The notes: generated by a model not told the origin, from the sequence alone. Shown: positions 18,152 to 26,752, counted from the stretch's first letter. The stretch is DNA of 64,000 nucleotides from Thiohalocapsa sp. PB-PSB1 (GCA_016745215.1 CP050890.1:1426001-1490000), one strand, 5' to 3'. Made by a program: numbers and translations.

Positions 18152-18568
18152 CTAAACAGCCTGCTCCGCCGCACCAGCCTGCATGGTATCCGCCAGCAGG
18201 GTATAGACCTCGACCCAGGCGGCTTTCACCTCGGGGGTGAAGTCATCCCCGAGGCCCTGGCCGAGGGTCCACAGCAGGGCAGCGGCGACCTTGTCGTAGT
18301 CGCCCGGGTTGACGCCGTACCCGGCGTGGCGAGCCCCCATATTCTTCACCGGCTGGACGATGGCCTCCAGTTTGTTCAGCGAGTCCACGGCGTTGCTGAG
18401 TATGGCCATCAGCATCCGGCCCTGGGCCTTCATGTCGCCCTTGAACATGGGCCGCACTTCCGGATATACCTCGAACAGGCGACCGTAGAACAGCTGGGCG
18501 GCCTGTTCGGAAATGGGCTTGATCTTCTCCCAGGAGGTCTGGACGTGGGTAGTGGTATCTGGGGACAT
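18152..18568 (-). CDS. Single-domain globin (bacterial haemoglobin)
   Basis: 138 residues starting MSPDTTTHVQTSWEKIKPIS, the usual start of Vgb/flavohaemoglobin-type globins. SEQAAQLFYGRLFEVYPEVR covers helices A-C with the conserved CD region. GARHAGYGVNPGDYDKVAAA carries the proximal histidine (RHAGYGV) and the FG corner. There is no C-terminal FAD/NAD reductase domain, so it is a stand-alone haem globin for oxygen or nitric oxide handling rather than Hmp. Longer in-frame starts exist, but this ATG matches the family start. Expression may be tied to low oxygen or nitrosative stress, though no FNR box was found. Confidence 0.85.
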   Translation of the reverse strand: MSPDTTTHVQTSWEKIKPISEQAAQLFYGRLFEVYPEVRPMFKGDMKAQGRMLMAILSNAVDSLNKLEAIVQPVKNMGARHAGYGVNPGDYDKVAAALLWTLGQGLGDDFTPEVKAAWVEVYTLLADTMQAGAAEQAV

Positions 18569-18947
18569 GATTTTCTCTTTCTCTTGAGGATAGGCGATCC
18601 AACCGCACCACAGGCAGTACGATGGCGACGATACCAACAGAGCGAGCCTGTGGACAAGGCCGCCAAGCCGAACGTCTTGGCGGAAAGCGTCGGGGGAACG
18701 CGCGCAGGGCGCTTTGGAGCCCGTGCCGCATGATGATTCGCTCGCCCAACTCGAACCGGAGATCGAATTCGACCAGCGTCTCCAGTGGTAGCGGACTTTC
18801 CCGTCAACGAGCGCAACAGGCGATGGCGTCGATGCCTGCACCTCCCCCTTTCCAACCACCTACGAATTGGCTCTTCAGCGCGCTATTTGGGCGTTCCCTG
18901 AATGGGTGCTGTCTTATTAAACAATACCTTCGCCAAATAGCCCGATC

Positions 18948-19745
18948 TCATGCTGCACTAAGTTCTTGATTAATCCGCCCCAGATTTGCAGCCTGCTCAA
19001 GGGCTTGGTCAATACTATTCGCTTCGGGCATTTCCGGAAGCATTTTTAACACCTCCAGGACGTATTTCCGACCGCGGAAGTGGGCTTTGAGGTCATTGAC
19101 GCTAAAGCTCGGACAGTGCTCGCGCACCGGTCGCATCAGGATCTGGGACAGGTTGATCATCAGCATCGCCAGGTTGGCACTGTTGTAGACCGGCGTTGGC
19201 TTGATCACCATGAAGTCTTCCAAGCCCCAGTACTGTTTGGCATCTCGGAAGTTGAACTCGATTTGGAAGCGCAAGCGATAGTAATCGATGAGCGCTTCGT
19301 AGCCTAACTCAAGATCACTACTGAAAAGGATGACATGGGCCTGGGCGCCGGTGCGTTGGTTGGTCTTGACGAGGATCACGACATTGAGCCGGTCGGGGAA
19401 TTTTTTGTGCCAAACGGGCAGTTGGTAGATGGCCGTATGAACCTGTCCTTCCACGGAAGTGGCTTTGAGAAAGCACGGCGGCAAGTGTTGATAATCGAGC
19501 TTGCTGCCGTACTTGCGCCGCGGGCCGCGCCCGGCGTAGGGGCCGTCATAGGGCAGATACAGCGCGCTGTTGTGGCGCAATTTGCTGATCAACTCCAAGC
19601 CCGTGCGACGGACCATTTGCAGCGCTTGATGATGGCCGAAGGCCCCGTCGAAGACGAAATAACGCACCCTCAGCGTCTGGCACACCAGTGCCAGCACCTG
19701 GCGCAGAAGGTCTTGAACGAACTGCAAATAGGGCGACAGACTCAC
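18948..19745 (-). CDS. Transposase, C-terminal part (second frame)
   Basis: Contains the second and third catalytic positions of a DDE transposase: VRYFVFDGAFGHHQAL (D) and RLRFQIEFNFRDAKQYWGLE (the Y-(2)-R-(3)-E-(6)-K-like signature of IS4-type enzymes). Its frame extends upstream of the nominal GTG start as GKDRGRPKGSRNGNRREVSL, the expected basic linker joining the two halves. It is therefore the continuation of the upstream frame rather than an independent gene. Without a frameshift the first catalytic aspartate is missing. Confidence 0.75.
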   Translation of the reverse strand: MSLSPYLQFVQDLLRQVLALVCQTLRVRYFVFDGAFGHHQALQMVRRTGLELISKLRHNSALYLPYDGPYAGRGPRRKYGSKLDYQHLPPCFLKATSVEGQVHTAIYQLPVWHKKFPDRLNVVILVKTNQRTGAQAHVILFSSDLELGYEALIDYYRLRFQIEFNFRDAKQYWGLEDFMVIKPTPVYNSANLAMLMINLSQILMRPVREHCPSFSVNDLKAHFRGRKYVLEVLKMLPEMPEANSIDQALEQAANLGRINQELSAA

Positions 19746-20323
19746 CTCCCGGCGATTACCATTGCGGCTACCTTTCGGCCGCCCTCGGTCCTTACCCGAC
19801 CCGCTTTGGACGCTTTCGGGCAGCTCGCCGCCGTCTCTTTGAGAATCGGCTCCAGGCGCAATGGGTACGAACGGCGCCGTTGCACGCTAATCAACGACAG
19901 GCTCAGAAAACACAACCCCGGGATCGTCTTGCCAACCACCGAGGAGAAAAAACGATCCAGACCCTGGGTCTTCTTGCCCGATTTGCTCACCACCACTTCA
20001 TCGCCCGCCAGCAACCAGTGCGTTTCATCGCCCAGCAGGTGCTGGCGAATCACCAGCCAATGCACTTGGCCCCAACTGAGCGTGGTGTTGAACAACCGCT
20101 GCAGCGTCCGATCGCTTCCCCCGCGCTCGGTCCAGCGCGATAGCCCCCGCATCGTTACCCGCCCCGTCATCGCCAACAGCCCTTCCACAACGCAACCCAA
20201 ACGGCCAAGGCTCGTCTTATCTACGCTCTGGCTTAAGCAGCTCAAGATCAGCATAATGTCTGGCATGAGCGATAGCCTCCTGTGGGAATAGGTCTTCGGA
20301 TTGTTACCTGAATAACTTATCAC
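19742..20323 (-). CDS. Transposase, N-terminal part (first frame)
   Basis: 193 residues. It contains the first catalytic aspartate region (HWLLAGDEVVVSKSGKKTQG) and FFSSVVGKTIPGLCFLSLSL. It terminates at TGA overlapping a GTG in the next frame (GTGA). Homology would continue in the -1 frame near AGRVRTEGG/DRGRPKGS. Either a single-base lesion has split the gene, or the element uses -1 frameshifting; the sequence alone cannot decide. No classic A-rich slippery heptamer is obvious. Confidence 0.7.
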   Translation of the reverse strand: MISYSGNNPKTYSHRRLSLMPDIMLILSCLSQSVDKTSLGRLGCVVEGLLAMTGRVTMRGLSRWTERGGSDRTLQRLFNTTLSWGQVHWLVIRQHLLGDETHWLLAGDEVVVSKSGKKTQGLDRFFSSVVGKTIPGLCFLSLSLISVQRRRSYPLRLEPILKETAASCPKASKAGRVRTEGGRKVAAMVIAGR

Positions 20324-20410
20324 CTCGGGCTGTCGCCCACCTAATTTTTGGCGCTAATTTTTGGCGAAGGTATTGATTAAAATGTTCCCCTATTCATTCG
20401 GGATGAAGTT

Positions 20411-20498
20411 TGATTCACGGCAGAGACGCAGAGAACGCGGAGAAGAGGATGCATTCGCCTTTGCCCCTCCGTGCACTCTGTGTCTCTGCGGTGAATCC
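20411..20498. repeat. Imperfect palindromic repeat (gattcac-g-cagagacgcagag type)
   Basis: The left arm gattcacggcagagacgcag pairs imperfectly with the right arm ctctgtgtctctgcggtgaatc. Half of this repeat also forms the end of each unit of the 16951-18075 array, and a related copy is at 62527-62587. It lies between the IS element and the GTPase gene end. Confidence 0.6.
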
Positions 20499-20514
20499 TT
20501 ACACAATCTCTCGG

Positions 20515-21966
20515 TTAAGGGTGCAACCGATTGTCAACGCCGTTGTAGGATAAATCACGCAAAATCTGTCGAATAATCGCCCGCGCCGCTGCCTCGTGGG
20601 GATTCTGCCTGCCGGTGCGTGCCGCGGCGAAAAATTTGGCCAAGGTCTTGTGATCATCGGCTGACAGGCTGTTGGTGTAGCCTCGCTTTTTTTTCAATTT
20701 TTTATCCGGAACACGATTGGCCGCATGTTCGTCCGCGGCCTTGCGCCCGTGCGACCAGTTCATCGCTTGGGCGCAGTAGAGAATGACACGATCAAGTAAT
20801 ATGAACGGAAAACGCGGGTTCGTCACCGGTCCGATGGTGAAGCGCTCCACGCCCAGGGTGCGTTGCATGTCGACCTTGGCGAGCGCGGCGCCGCCGAGCA
20901 CGCCGATGACACCACCGGTAGCAGCGCCGATCAAGGCTGCAGCGCCAAGGGTGACAAAACCGAAACCGAGATCAATTGCACCGCCGGTAGCCGCACCAGC
21001 AGCAGCTCCGGCCAGCGCAAGCTTACGCTGGGTCAGCCCCAAGGCGCGTTCTACTTCGTCGGAGAACAAATCCCGACTCAAAATCGAATCTGGCGGCATA
21101 TCCCAGACGTTATGGCGAAAATTGGCCCGAATCTGCTGCCTCGCATCCGCCTCCAGTTTGCGCAAACCGTTTTGAAAAGCGGCGGAAAGTTTGTCTTTGA
21201 TCGCCTCGCGCTCGCGGTCGGAATCAATGTCGGTCACCTTGATCAGGCGCGTGACCTTGTAGACGAGAGCCGCACGCATGAGCTCTACGATGCTGCCAGC
21301 GGACTGTTCCATGCGCCGTTCCCAGTCGTCCTCGAAGGCGCGGATGGTCTGATCCAACCTCGGCTCCCAGCGCTGGTCAATCGTCTTCAGTGCGCCAAGC
21401 AGTGCAATGCGCTCGGCATAGGTGGCCCGGTGGGCATTGAACTCGCGCACGGCATTGAATGACTTGTTCAATGCGTCCTGCCAGGACGCCATGTGCTTAT
21501 CCGTCGTGGTCAGGTTGTTCAGAATGGCCATGCGTGGACGCCCCGTCAGACGCAGTAATTCCATCTCGGTGCGATCCTTTTCCTTGATCCGTTTAGAGCC
21601 GTCCACCACCAGGATGATGCCCGCACCATCGGCAACCGGGCGCAATAATGCGCAATCATGACTAAACAGTGGATCATCGCCATGCATGGCGAGGAAGGCG
21701 CCTGCAAGATCACGCTCATCGGCATGCGCCTGGAACCATTCCAGGATGTCGCTCGGGTTCTGAAAGCCCGGCGTATCGATAAAGGCCATGATGGTGCGGC
21801 CGTCGATAATGACCGGATAGCCGTCGGAACTGGTCGTCGTGCCAGCGCGCTTGTCGATGTCGATGCGGTCGTTTTCAGTCAGGGTGGCAACCACCGACGA
21901 TTTTCCGGCGTTAGGGTGGCCCATGATGGCCAGGATTGGAATCTCGTTGTCGTGCTGCGGCACCAT
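20515..21966 (-). CDS. DUF3482-type GTPase (GTPase/DUF3482 family)
   Basis: About 483 residues from the ATG at 21966, which overlaps the stop of the upstream gene (TAATG). The G1 P-loop is GHPNAGKSS (residues 13-21), switch regions include the conserved AGTTTSSDGY, and G3 is DTPGF. The G4 position is degenerate (NNLTTTDK rather than NKxD). The C-terminal half is the DUF3482 region. It carries a Gly/Ala-rich hydrophobic stretch (AAGAATGGAIDLGFGFVTLG, then AALIGAATGGVIGVLGG) that may form a membrane hairpin. This gene is regularly paired with a DUF2868 membrane protein, as here. The exact role is unknown. A longer start at 22047 would lie inside the upstream gene and is not favoured. Confidence 0.8.
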   Translation of the reverse strand: MVPQHDNEIPILAIMGHPNAGKSSVVATLTENDRIDIDKRAGTTTSSDGYPVIIDGRTIMAFIDTPGFQNPSDILEWFQAHADERDLAGAFLAMHGDDPLFSHDCALLRPVADGAGIILVVDGSKRIKEKDRTEMELLRLTGRPRMAILNNLTTTDKHMASWQDALNKSFNAVREFNAHRATYAERIALLGALKTIDQRWEPRLDQTIRAFEDDWERRMEQSAGSIVELMRAALVYKVTRLIKVTDIDSDREREAIKDKLSAAFQNGLRKLEADARQQIRANFRHNVWDMPPDSILSRDLFSDEVERALGLTQRKLALAGAAAGAATGGAIDLGFGFVTLGAAALIGAATGGVIGVLGGAALAKVDMQRTLGVERFTIGPVTNPRFPFILLDRVILYCAQAMNWSHGRKAADEHAANRVPDKKLKKKRGYTNSLSADDHKTLAKFFAAARTGRQNPHEAAARAIIRQILRDLSYNGVDNRLHP

Positions 21967-24005
21967 TAGTCTGTCTCCTGGTCTGAGCCTGCCAACATCT
22001 CCAAGCGCAAATAGGGGTCGCCCATCTGCTCGATCTTGCTCTGCCAATCGGTGAAATCGAAAAGTGCCAAAGGTGGTAATGGATCATCGCCTTCCGGATC
22101 GCCCACCAAAGCGAGCAGGATCTGCGCCTGATCGCCCGCCGCAGCGCGTACGGCACGGAGAAAACGCAGGCTTTCGGTAATGGGCGGTTGCGAGCCATCC
22201 TGAAGCAATGCCACGCGTGCTGGAGCCGACTCCCATTGACTGTTGTGAACCAGCGACAAGGCCTGTGTGGCCATCGTGCTGCCGCCACCGAAGGTGGCAG
22301 AGGCAGCCACCCGCCATCCGGAGAGTTGGCGCAACATCAATTGCAGACGGCCGTGATCGGCCTCTTCAAGCGTGTCTGCAACATCGACATGGATCAGCAG
22401 AACGCAGGCATCGGCGGCGATCGCCGTACCTGTCGGCGGTGTCCCGGAGCGCGCATCCACAGATGATTCCTGCTTGGGTTCTCGTTCCGGCTTTGCGGCC
22501 AACCCCGACGATGGCTCAGACCTTGGTGCAGATGGCATTTCCGACATCGGTGCATGCGCAGGCACTGATATTGGTTCAGGCTCGGACGCCGATTCAGGCG
22601 TTGGCTCGGGCGCTGGTTCAGGCTTGGGCTCGGGCGCTGGTTCGGGCACCGGTTCAGGCTTGGGCTCGGGCGCAGGTTTAGGCTTGGGCGCTGCCGGTTG
22701 AACTTTTGGTTGCGAGTCGGAAGCGAGTTTGGACTCCTGCTCTGCAACCCGTTGTGCAGATGCCCCCTCGTCGGCCTGCGGTGCAGCTCGCGCCGTTGTC
22801 AGCGGTTTCAATGGCGCGGGTATCGGCATCGCCGGTCCGGAACCCGTGTTGCCGCCAGTCTCTAGCATCGGCGTAATCATGCGGGCATACAGAGCTTGTG
22901 TGCGCTGGTGCGTGAATGGCAACGCGGCCAGCGTCCTGCGCTGCTTCAACACTGACAATGCAAGCAGCACCAGTCTTGGCAGCAAGCCATAGGTGAATAC
23001 CGCCAGTACCAAAAACCAGCGCCAAGAACGTAGATGATCCGCATTCAGGAAAAACAGTGGATCTTTCAGATTGATGCGAGTACCTGCCACCTGCTCTAAT
23101 GTTGGTATCCCGATCCCTTCGCCAAACAGCCAGCTCCAGGGCAACGCAATGGCCTGAGCAATCGTGTGGATGGTGCCCGGTTCAACATTGAGCGCGGAGC
23201 CCCAGCCGAAAGCCAGGTCGGTGAACCATTCCAGAGCGACCGTGATGAAGATGGCGCCGAGGTTGAATCCAATACCAAATAATTGCGCCGGAACCAGCAT
23301 GGGGAGATAGATCGCCGGTCCATATAACGCGTAATGCGACTTGAGTAACCCCTGTCGCGCTTTGGCACGGTCGCTTACATCCCGCGGCACGTGCGCCAGA
23401 CGTTGCCGCTGTACCCAGCGCGCGGCTGTTGCAAACAACGGTTTAACGAGTTGTCCGAGTAAGGAAATATCCTGCACCGTGGTCTGCATGAGAGCTGAAC
23501 GGCGGGCGTACCAGATACCCGCGGTAGTACCCACCAGCAGGATTTGCATGATCACCAATACAAAAACGTACCAGGAAACATTGATCGGGTGCCTGCCATC
23601 GTAACTCAGCAGTGCCGAAGCGACACCAATACCAAGTACTAATCCGAGCAACAGCAGCCCGGCAGAAACCAACCGCTGTCCGCGGGCATAGGCGGCCCCA
23701 GGCAGCAGGGAGCGCAAATCAGGATCTTCGCCACTGCGCCGGGCACTGAGCCACAAGCGCAGAGCCAGAGCGCGGTGCCTTGGACTGTGCTCCGGGATGC
23801 CGGCGCTTGCTTGCTGGATGTGATCGCGATAGAGGCGTCGATCACGTTCTGCGATGCGTTTTCGCTCTGTTGACGATTCCCGAGCAAGGCGCTCGTCCTC
23901 GTCGACGTAGTAATCGAAATCGATCAGGTCAGGCACAGACCAACGATCGGTCTTGGATTCTTGATGCGTATTCATGCGCCGTTGGCGGTGGTTAAGCGGG
24001 TCCAT
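21966..24005 (-). CDS. DUF2868-type inner-membrane protein
   Basis: About 679 residues. The N-terminal region (SVPDLIDFDYYVDEDERLAR) is characteristic of DUF2868 proteins. Transmembrane segments follow at LVSAGLLLLGLVLGIGVASA, YVFVLVIMQILLVGTTAG, YLPMLVPAQLFGIGFNLGA and WFLVLAVFTYGLLPRLVLLA. A low-complexity Pro/Glu/Lys tract (PEPKPEPVPEPAPEPKPEP) links to a soluble C-terminal domain with ACVLLIHVDVADT. It is translationally coupled to the GTPase through TAATG, suggesting a membrane complex with it. Starts at 23975 (MNTHQESK) or further upstream at 24176 are also possible; no strong ribosome site separates them. Confidence 0.75.
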   Translation of the reverse strand: MDPLNHRQRRMNTHQESKTDRWSVPDLIDFDYYVDEDERLARESSTERKRIAERDRRLYRDHIQQASAGIPEHSPRHRALALRLWLSARRSGEDPDLRSLLPGAAYARGQRLVSAGLLLLGLVLGIGVASALLSYDGRHPINVSWYVFVLVIMQILLVGTTAGIWYARRSALMQTTVQDISLLGQLVKPLFATAARWVQRQRLAHVPRDVSDRAKARQGLLKSHYALYGPAIYLPMLVPAQLFGIGFNLGAIFITVALEWFTDLAFGWGSALNVEPGTIHTIAQAIALPWSWLFGEGIGIPTLEQVAGTRINLKDPLFFLNADHLRSWRWFLVLAVFTYGLLPRLVLLALSVLKQRRTLAALPFTHQRTQALYARMITPMLETGGNTGSGPAMPIPAPLKPLTTARAAPQADEGASAQRVAEQESKLASDSQPKVQPAAPKPKPAPEPKPEPVPEPAPEPKPEPAPEPTPESASEPEPISVPAHAPMSEMPSAPRSEPSSGLAAKPEREPKQESSVDARSGTPPTGTAIAADACVLLIHVDVADTLEEADHGRLQLMLRQLSGWRVAASATFGGGSTMATQALSLVHNSQWESAPARVALLQDGSQPPITESLRFLRAVRAAAGDQAQILLALVGDPEGDDPLPPLALFDFTDWQSKIEQMGDPYLRLEMLAGSDQETD

Positions 24006-24176
24006 TAGGGCTTCTGGGGCTGCTTTTGTAAGACTGCTTTCGTCTGCTGCTGGGACCGACCGAAACCGGGTCGAACCGGCCGGATGGCGTTGGCAAGTCC
24101 AACCGTCGACGTAGATCGACGGTGCGCAAAGTGGCCGGTCAGGCGGTTTCTTGCTATCACTGTACGCTTGGATCAA

Positions 24177-25060
24177 GCAGCACGTTATACCCTTGCAGAG
24201 TCCGCGATCAAGCGGGGCATGTGCGAATGGTGGCGATCGGACTTGCAGATGTTGGCAAGCTTTGACCTACAGCCTGCACCTGGTAGGGCGTTACCAGAGC
24301 CTGTTGCGACGCGCGGACGGGGGAAGCATGTGGTGTCGACGAGGGATGCAATCCGCCCAGCGCGCCTTGGAGAAAGTTTCACAATCAAACAGCGCATCTT
24401 CTCAAAACGCAGAAACATGAGAACGATGAAACGCGCAATAAGTGCGAAAGAGGACTCTGGTTCGACCTGTTGTCCAGCTCATTTTCCCGCTTTTCCTGAT
24501 GCCATCCTGCCAACAGCGATGCTCGTGCTGCTCGGGTAGGTCCTTCGTAGACTGTTCACCTGTTCACTCAGCATGAAGTTTGATTCAAGAGTCCCAGCGT
24601 TTGCAGGCAGCGGCCAGTAGACGTCAAGTTTCTGGTGCCTTGATGTCATGTCTTTTCGATCCCATTCCCGATCCGGATCAAGCAGCGCTGAGCGGACGAC
24701 AGCCGTTGATGAGCAAACCCTTCGTATTAGTATGGTTAGGAAAACGCGGACATCAAGGGTGTACAAATTGTGCCAGATGCCGCTTCGTACCAGAAATCCA
24801 TCGCAGGCTGTCCAGTGACATAGACCATCCGGCAAGTGCCAGCAGCATGAAGATCAATCCAAGTAACCCGCTAAAATATGGCGGCGACGTCAATCATGCA
24901 CGGCCACGCAGAAATGAGTTGACCAATACGGCAAGCCCGCTGCGGTTAGACTTGGCAGGATATACAACGGATTGCCGCCCATGTTGCCGTTTGCCGATCG
25001 GAATATGGCGTGTAAGCGCAACCAGCCTTGTAGAAGACCCAAAACCGAGATGCCCCAGCC
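24177..25060. other. Long intergenic region with a family-3 fragment and a decayed frame
   Basis: No intact gene is supported in these ~880 bp. A diverged family-3 repeat occupies 24557-24716. On the minus strand, about 24760-25060, two successive frames read LGLLQGWLRLHAIF, NPLYILPSLTAAGL, then after a shift GLLGLIFMLLALAGWSMS and LDSLRWISGTKRHLAQFVHP. This looks like the broken C-terminal half of a small membrane protein that I could not identify. Confidence 0.35.
24557..24716 (-). repeat. Family-3 hexamer-core element, diverged and inverted
   Basis: The reverse complement reads ccgctcagcg, then ttgatccggatcgggaatggg, gatcgaaaagacatgacatc and gaatcaaacttcatgctgag. This follows the family-3 order with an eroded hexamer tract and a degenerate tandem segment. 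Confidence 0.55.
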
Positions 25061-25990
25061 ATGGCTGACCAGCCCGATATCGATGCTGTCCGCGATTATC
25101 TGCTCGACCTGCAAGATCATCTCTGTCGAGTCCTTGCCGCGGAAGATGGCGGCGCCGATTTTCAGGAAGATACTTGGACTCGACCTGCTGGTGGCGGTGG
25201 GCGCAGCCGCATTCTCGAGCAGGGTGACCTGTTCGAGAAGGGTGGCATTAACTATTCCGACGTACAGGGCGACGCGCTGCCGGTCTCGGCCAGTGCCAAT
25301 CGTCCGCAACTCGCCGGTCGCCGCTTCAGAGCCGTTGGCGTGTCGCTGGTCATGCATCCACGCAACCCGTTTGTGCCCACGTCACATATGAACGTGCGCT
25401 GCTTCATTGCCGAAAAAAAGGGATATGCACCAGTGTGGTGGTTCGGTGGCGGTTTTGACTTGACGCCCTATTACGGAAACGATGAGGACGTGATCCACTG
25501 GCATCGAAATGCGCGTGCTGCCTGCAATGGTTTCGGTGCCGGCGATGGTGCTGAGGTGTATGCCCGGTTCAAAGCCTGGTGTGACCGCTACTTTTTCCTC
25601 AAACATCGAAACGAGCCCAGGGGTGTGGGCGGCCTGTTCTTCGACGATCTGAACGAGTGGGGCTTCGATCGATGCTTTGCTTTCATGCGCAGTGTTGCAG
25701 ATCATTACCTGCCCGGGTATTGTCCCATTGTTGCAAGACGCAAAGGCATGCACTACGGCGAGACCGAACGTGAGTTTCAGAAGTACCGCCGCGGGCGCTA
25801 CGTGGAGTTCAACCTGGTCTATGACCGGGGCACGCTGTTTGGCCTACAGTCCGGCGGGCGCACCGAGTCGATCCTGATGTCACTGCCGCCGGAGGTCAGT
25901 TGGCGCTACGCTTGGCAGCCCGAACCCGGCAGCGCTGAGGCCGAACTCTATGACCGCTACCTGGTGCCGCGGGACTGGGCATCAAGTTGA
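25061..25990 (+). CDS. hemF: Aerobic coproporphyrinogen III oxidase
   Basis: 309 residues, the usual length. It catalyses the O2-dependent decarboxylation of coproporphyrinogen III to protoporphyrinogen IX in haem synthesis, in the cytosol. Signature stretches are EDGGADFQEDTWTRPAGGGG, LEQGDLFEKGGINYSDVQGD, FVPTSHMNVRCFIAEKK, WWFGGGFDLTPYYGNDEDV and KYRRGRYVEFNLVYDRGTLF. All are standard HemF motifs, including the conserved histidines and the dimer-interface arginines. It stands alone with no partner gene, and the O2 requirement points to an aerobic or microaerobic host. Confidence 0.95.
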   Translation: MADQPDIDAVRDYLLDLQDHLCRVLAAEDGGADFQEDTWTRPAGGGGRSRILEQGDLFEKGGINYSDVQGDALPVSASANRPQLAGRRFRAVGVSLVMHPRNPFVPTSHMNVRCFIAEKKGYAPVWWFGGGFDLTPYYGNDEDVIHWHRNARAACNGFGAGDGAEVYARFKAWCDRYFFLKHRNEPRGVGGLFFDDLNEWGFDRCFAFMRSVADHYLPGYCPIVARRKGMHYGETEREFQKYRRGRYVEFNLVYDRGTLFGLQSGGRTESILMSLPPEVSWRYAWQPEPGSAEAELYDRYLVPRDWASS

Positions 25991-25995
25991 CGGAA

Positions 25996-26036
25996 GCCGC
26001 CCTGACTGTCGCTGGCCGAGCAGCTTGCAGGGCGGC
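25996..26036 (+). other. Hairpin after hemF
   Basis: GCCGCCCTG (25996-26004) and CAGGGCGGC (26028-26036) form a perfect 9-bp GC-rich stem five bases after the hemF stop. There is no U-tract, so it may stabilise the mRNA 3' end or act in factor-dependent termination. Confidence 0.45.
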
Positions 26037-26108
26037 AGGAAGAGCGATGCTCACGCGTTGCGTTTCGGCATGATCGCGGGTGCGCCGAATTGGCCCGTGT
26101 CAACTTTA

Positions 26109-26123
26109 TGCTGCACCGCAGCA
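26109..26123. promoter_or_regulatory. Putative PhaR-type operator, upstream site
   Basis: TGCTGCACCGCAGCA is a perfect 6-3-6 palindrome located 20 bp upstream of the -35 box of the phasin promoter. Its sequence fits the TGC/GCA-rich palindromes bound by PhaR repressors in front of phasin genes. Confidence 0.55.
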
Positions 26124-26142
26124 AAAACTTTATCTCTATTGC

Positions 26143-26171
26143 TTGACAGGGCCGTTTCCGCCTACTATTGT
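26143..26171 (+). promoter_or_regulatory. Sigma-70-type promoter of the phasin gene
   Basis: TTGACA at 26143-26148, a 17-bp spacer, then TATTGT at 26166-26171. The start codon is 43 bp further on, with AGGAGA about 7 nt before it. Confidence 0.65.
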
Positions 26172-26184
26172 GCAATGCAACAAT

Positions 26185-26199
26185 TGCTGCACTGCAACA
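26185..26199. promoter_or_regulatory. Putative PhaR-type operator, downstream site
   Basis: TGCTGCACTGCAACA repeats the upstream operator with two changes and lies just downstream of the -10 box, where binding would block initiation. It is embedded in further TGCAA/TTGCA half sites (TGCAATGCAACAATTGC). Confidence 0.55.
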
Positions 26200-26213
26200 A
26201 TCAGGAGAAAGCA

Positions 26214-26585
26214 ATGAGCACTAAAGACGTCGCAAACACCTATAACGAGCTGACCAACAAGAGTGTAGAGCGCATCAATGCGCTGGGCGAGTTAAACCTC
26301 AAGCTCGCCGAAACCATGGCCAGCCGGCAAATGGAAGTCATGAACATGCTGATGGACCAGGGAGTCCGCATGATGAACCTGGTTTCCGAGGCAAAAGGTT
26401 ATAACGATCTGTACAAGGGTCAAGTGGATATGGCGAAGGAGATTGCCGAACGCATGATGGAAGAATCCAAGGCCAACGTGAAACTGGTCAATGAGATGCG
26501 TGAAGGCTATCGCAGCTGGATGGATACAGCCGTAGCCGAAGCAAAAGATGGCGGCAACGCCGTACGCAATGCCGTTACCTCCTAA
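26214..26585 (+). CDS. Phasin (PHA granule-associated protein)
   Basis: 123 residues, entirely helical and amphipathic, starting MSTKDVANTYNELTNKSVER. The heptad-like pattern, absence of cysteines and Met/Glu/Lys-rich composition match the phasin family that coats polyhydroxyalkanoate granules. It sits 168 bp upstream of an acetoacetyl-CoA reductase gene, and its promoter carries two PhaR-like palindromes, both typical of phasin genes. The size is close to that of gammaproteobacterial phasins. A strong ribosome site (AGGAGA) fits high expression. Confidence 0.8.
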   Translation: MSTKDVANTYNELTNKSVERINALGELNLKLAETMASRQMEVMNMLMDQGVRMMNLVSEAKGYNDLYKGQVDMAKEIAERMMEESKANVKLVNEMREGYRSWMDTAVAEAKDGGNAVRNAVTS

Positions 26586-26670
26586 GGTTTAAAGCATAGC
26601 AGAGACGAGGCGCTAACGGACTGGCGCCCACCGCGAAATCTGCGGTATTGAGGCCAGGGACTGGCAACAG

Positions 26671-26718
26671 GGCACAGATGCTACCCTACCCATGAGCTGG
26701 CGAGGTGGCATCTGTGCC
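26671..26718 (+). other. Strong stem-loop between phasin and phaB
   Basis: GGCACAGATGC and GCATCTGTGCC form a perfect 11-bp stem around a 26-nt loop in the phasin-phaB gap. There is no T-run. It could be an attenuating or stabilising structure that sets the ratio of abundant phasin to reductase from one transcript. Confidence 0.5.
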
Positions 26719-26752
26719 ATGAACCCATAAGCACAACATAGGTGAACCAGCA

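Larger units (their letters stand above)
18922..20375 (-). mobile_element. Complete insertion sequence with IS4-like DDE transposase
   Basis: 16-bp terminal inverted repeats CAATACCTTCGCCAAA (18922) and TTTGGCGAAGGTATTG (ends 20375) enclose 1454 bp. They are flanked by a 6-bp direct repeat ATTAAA (18916-18921 and 20376-20381), consistent with target duplication. Near the right end the string gctaatttttggcg is duplicated in tandem. The transposase is encoded on the minus strand in two frames. Confidence 0.85.
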
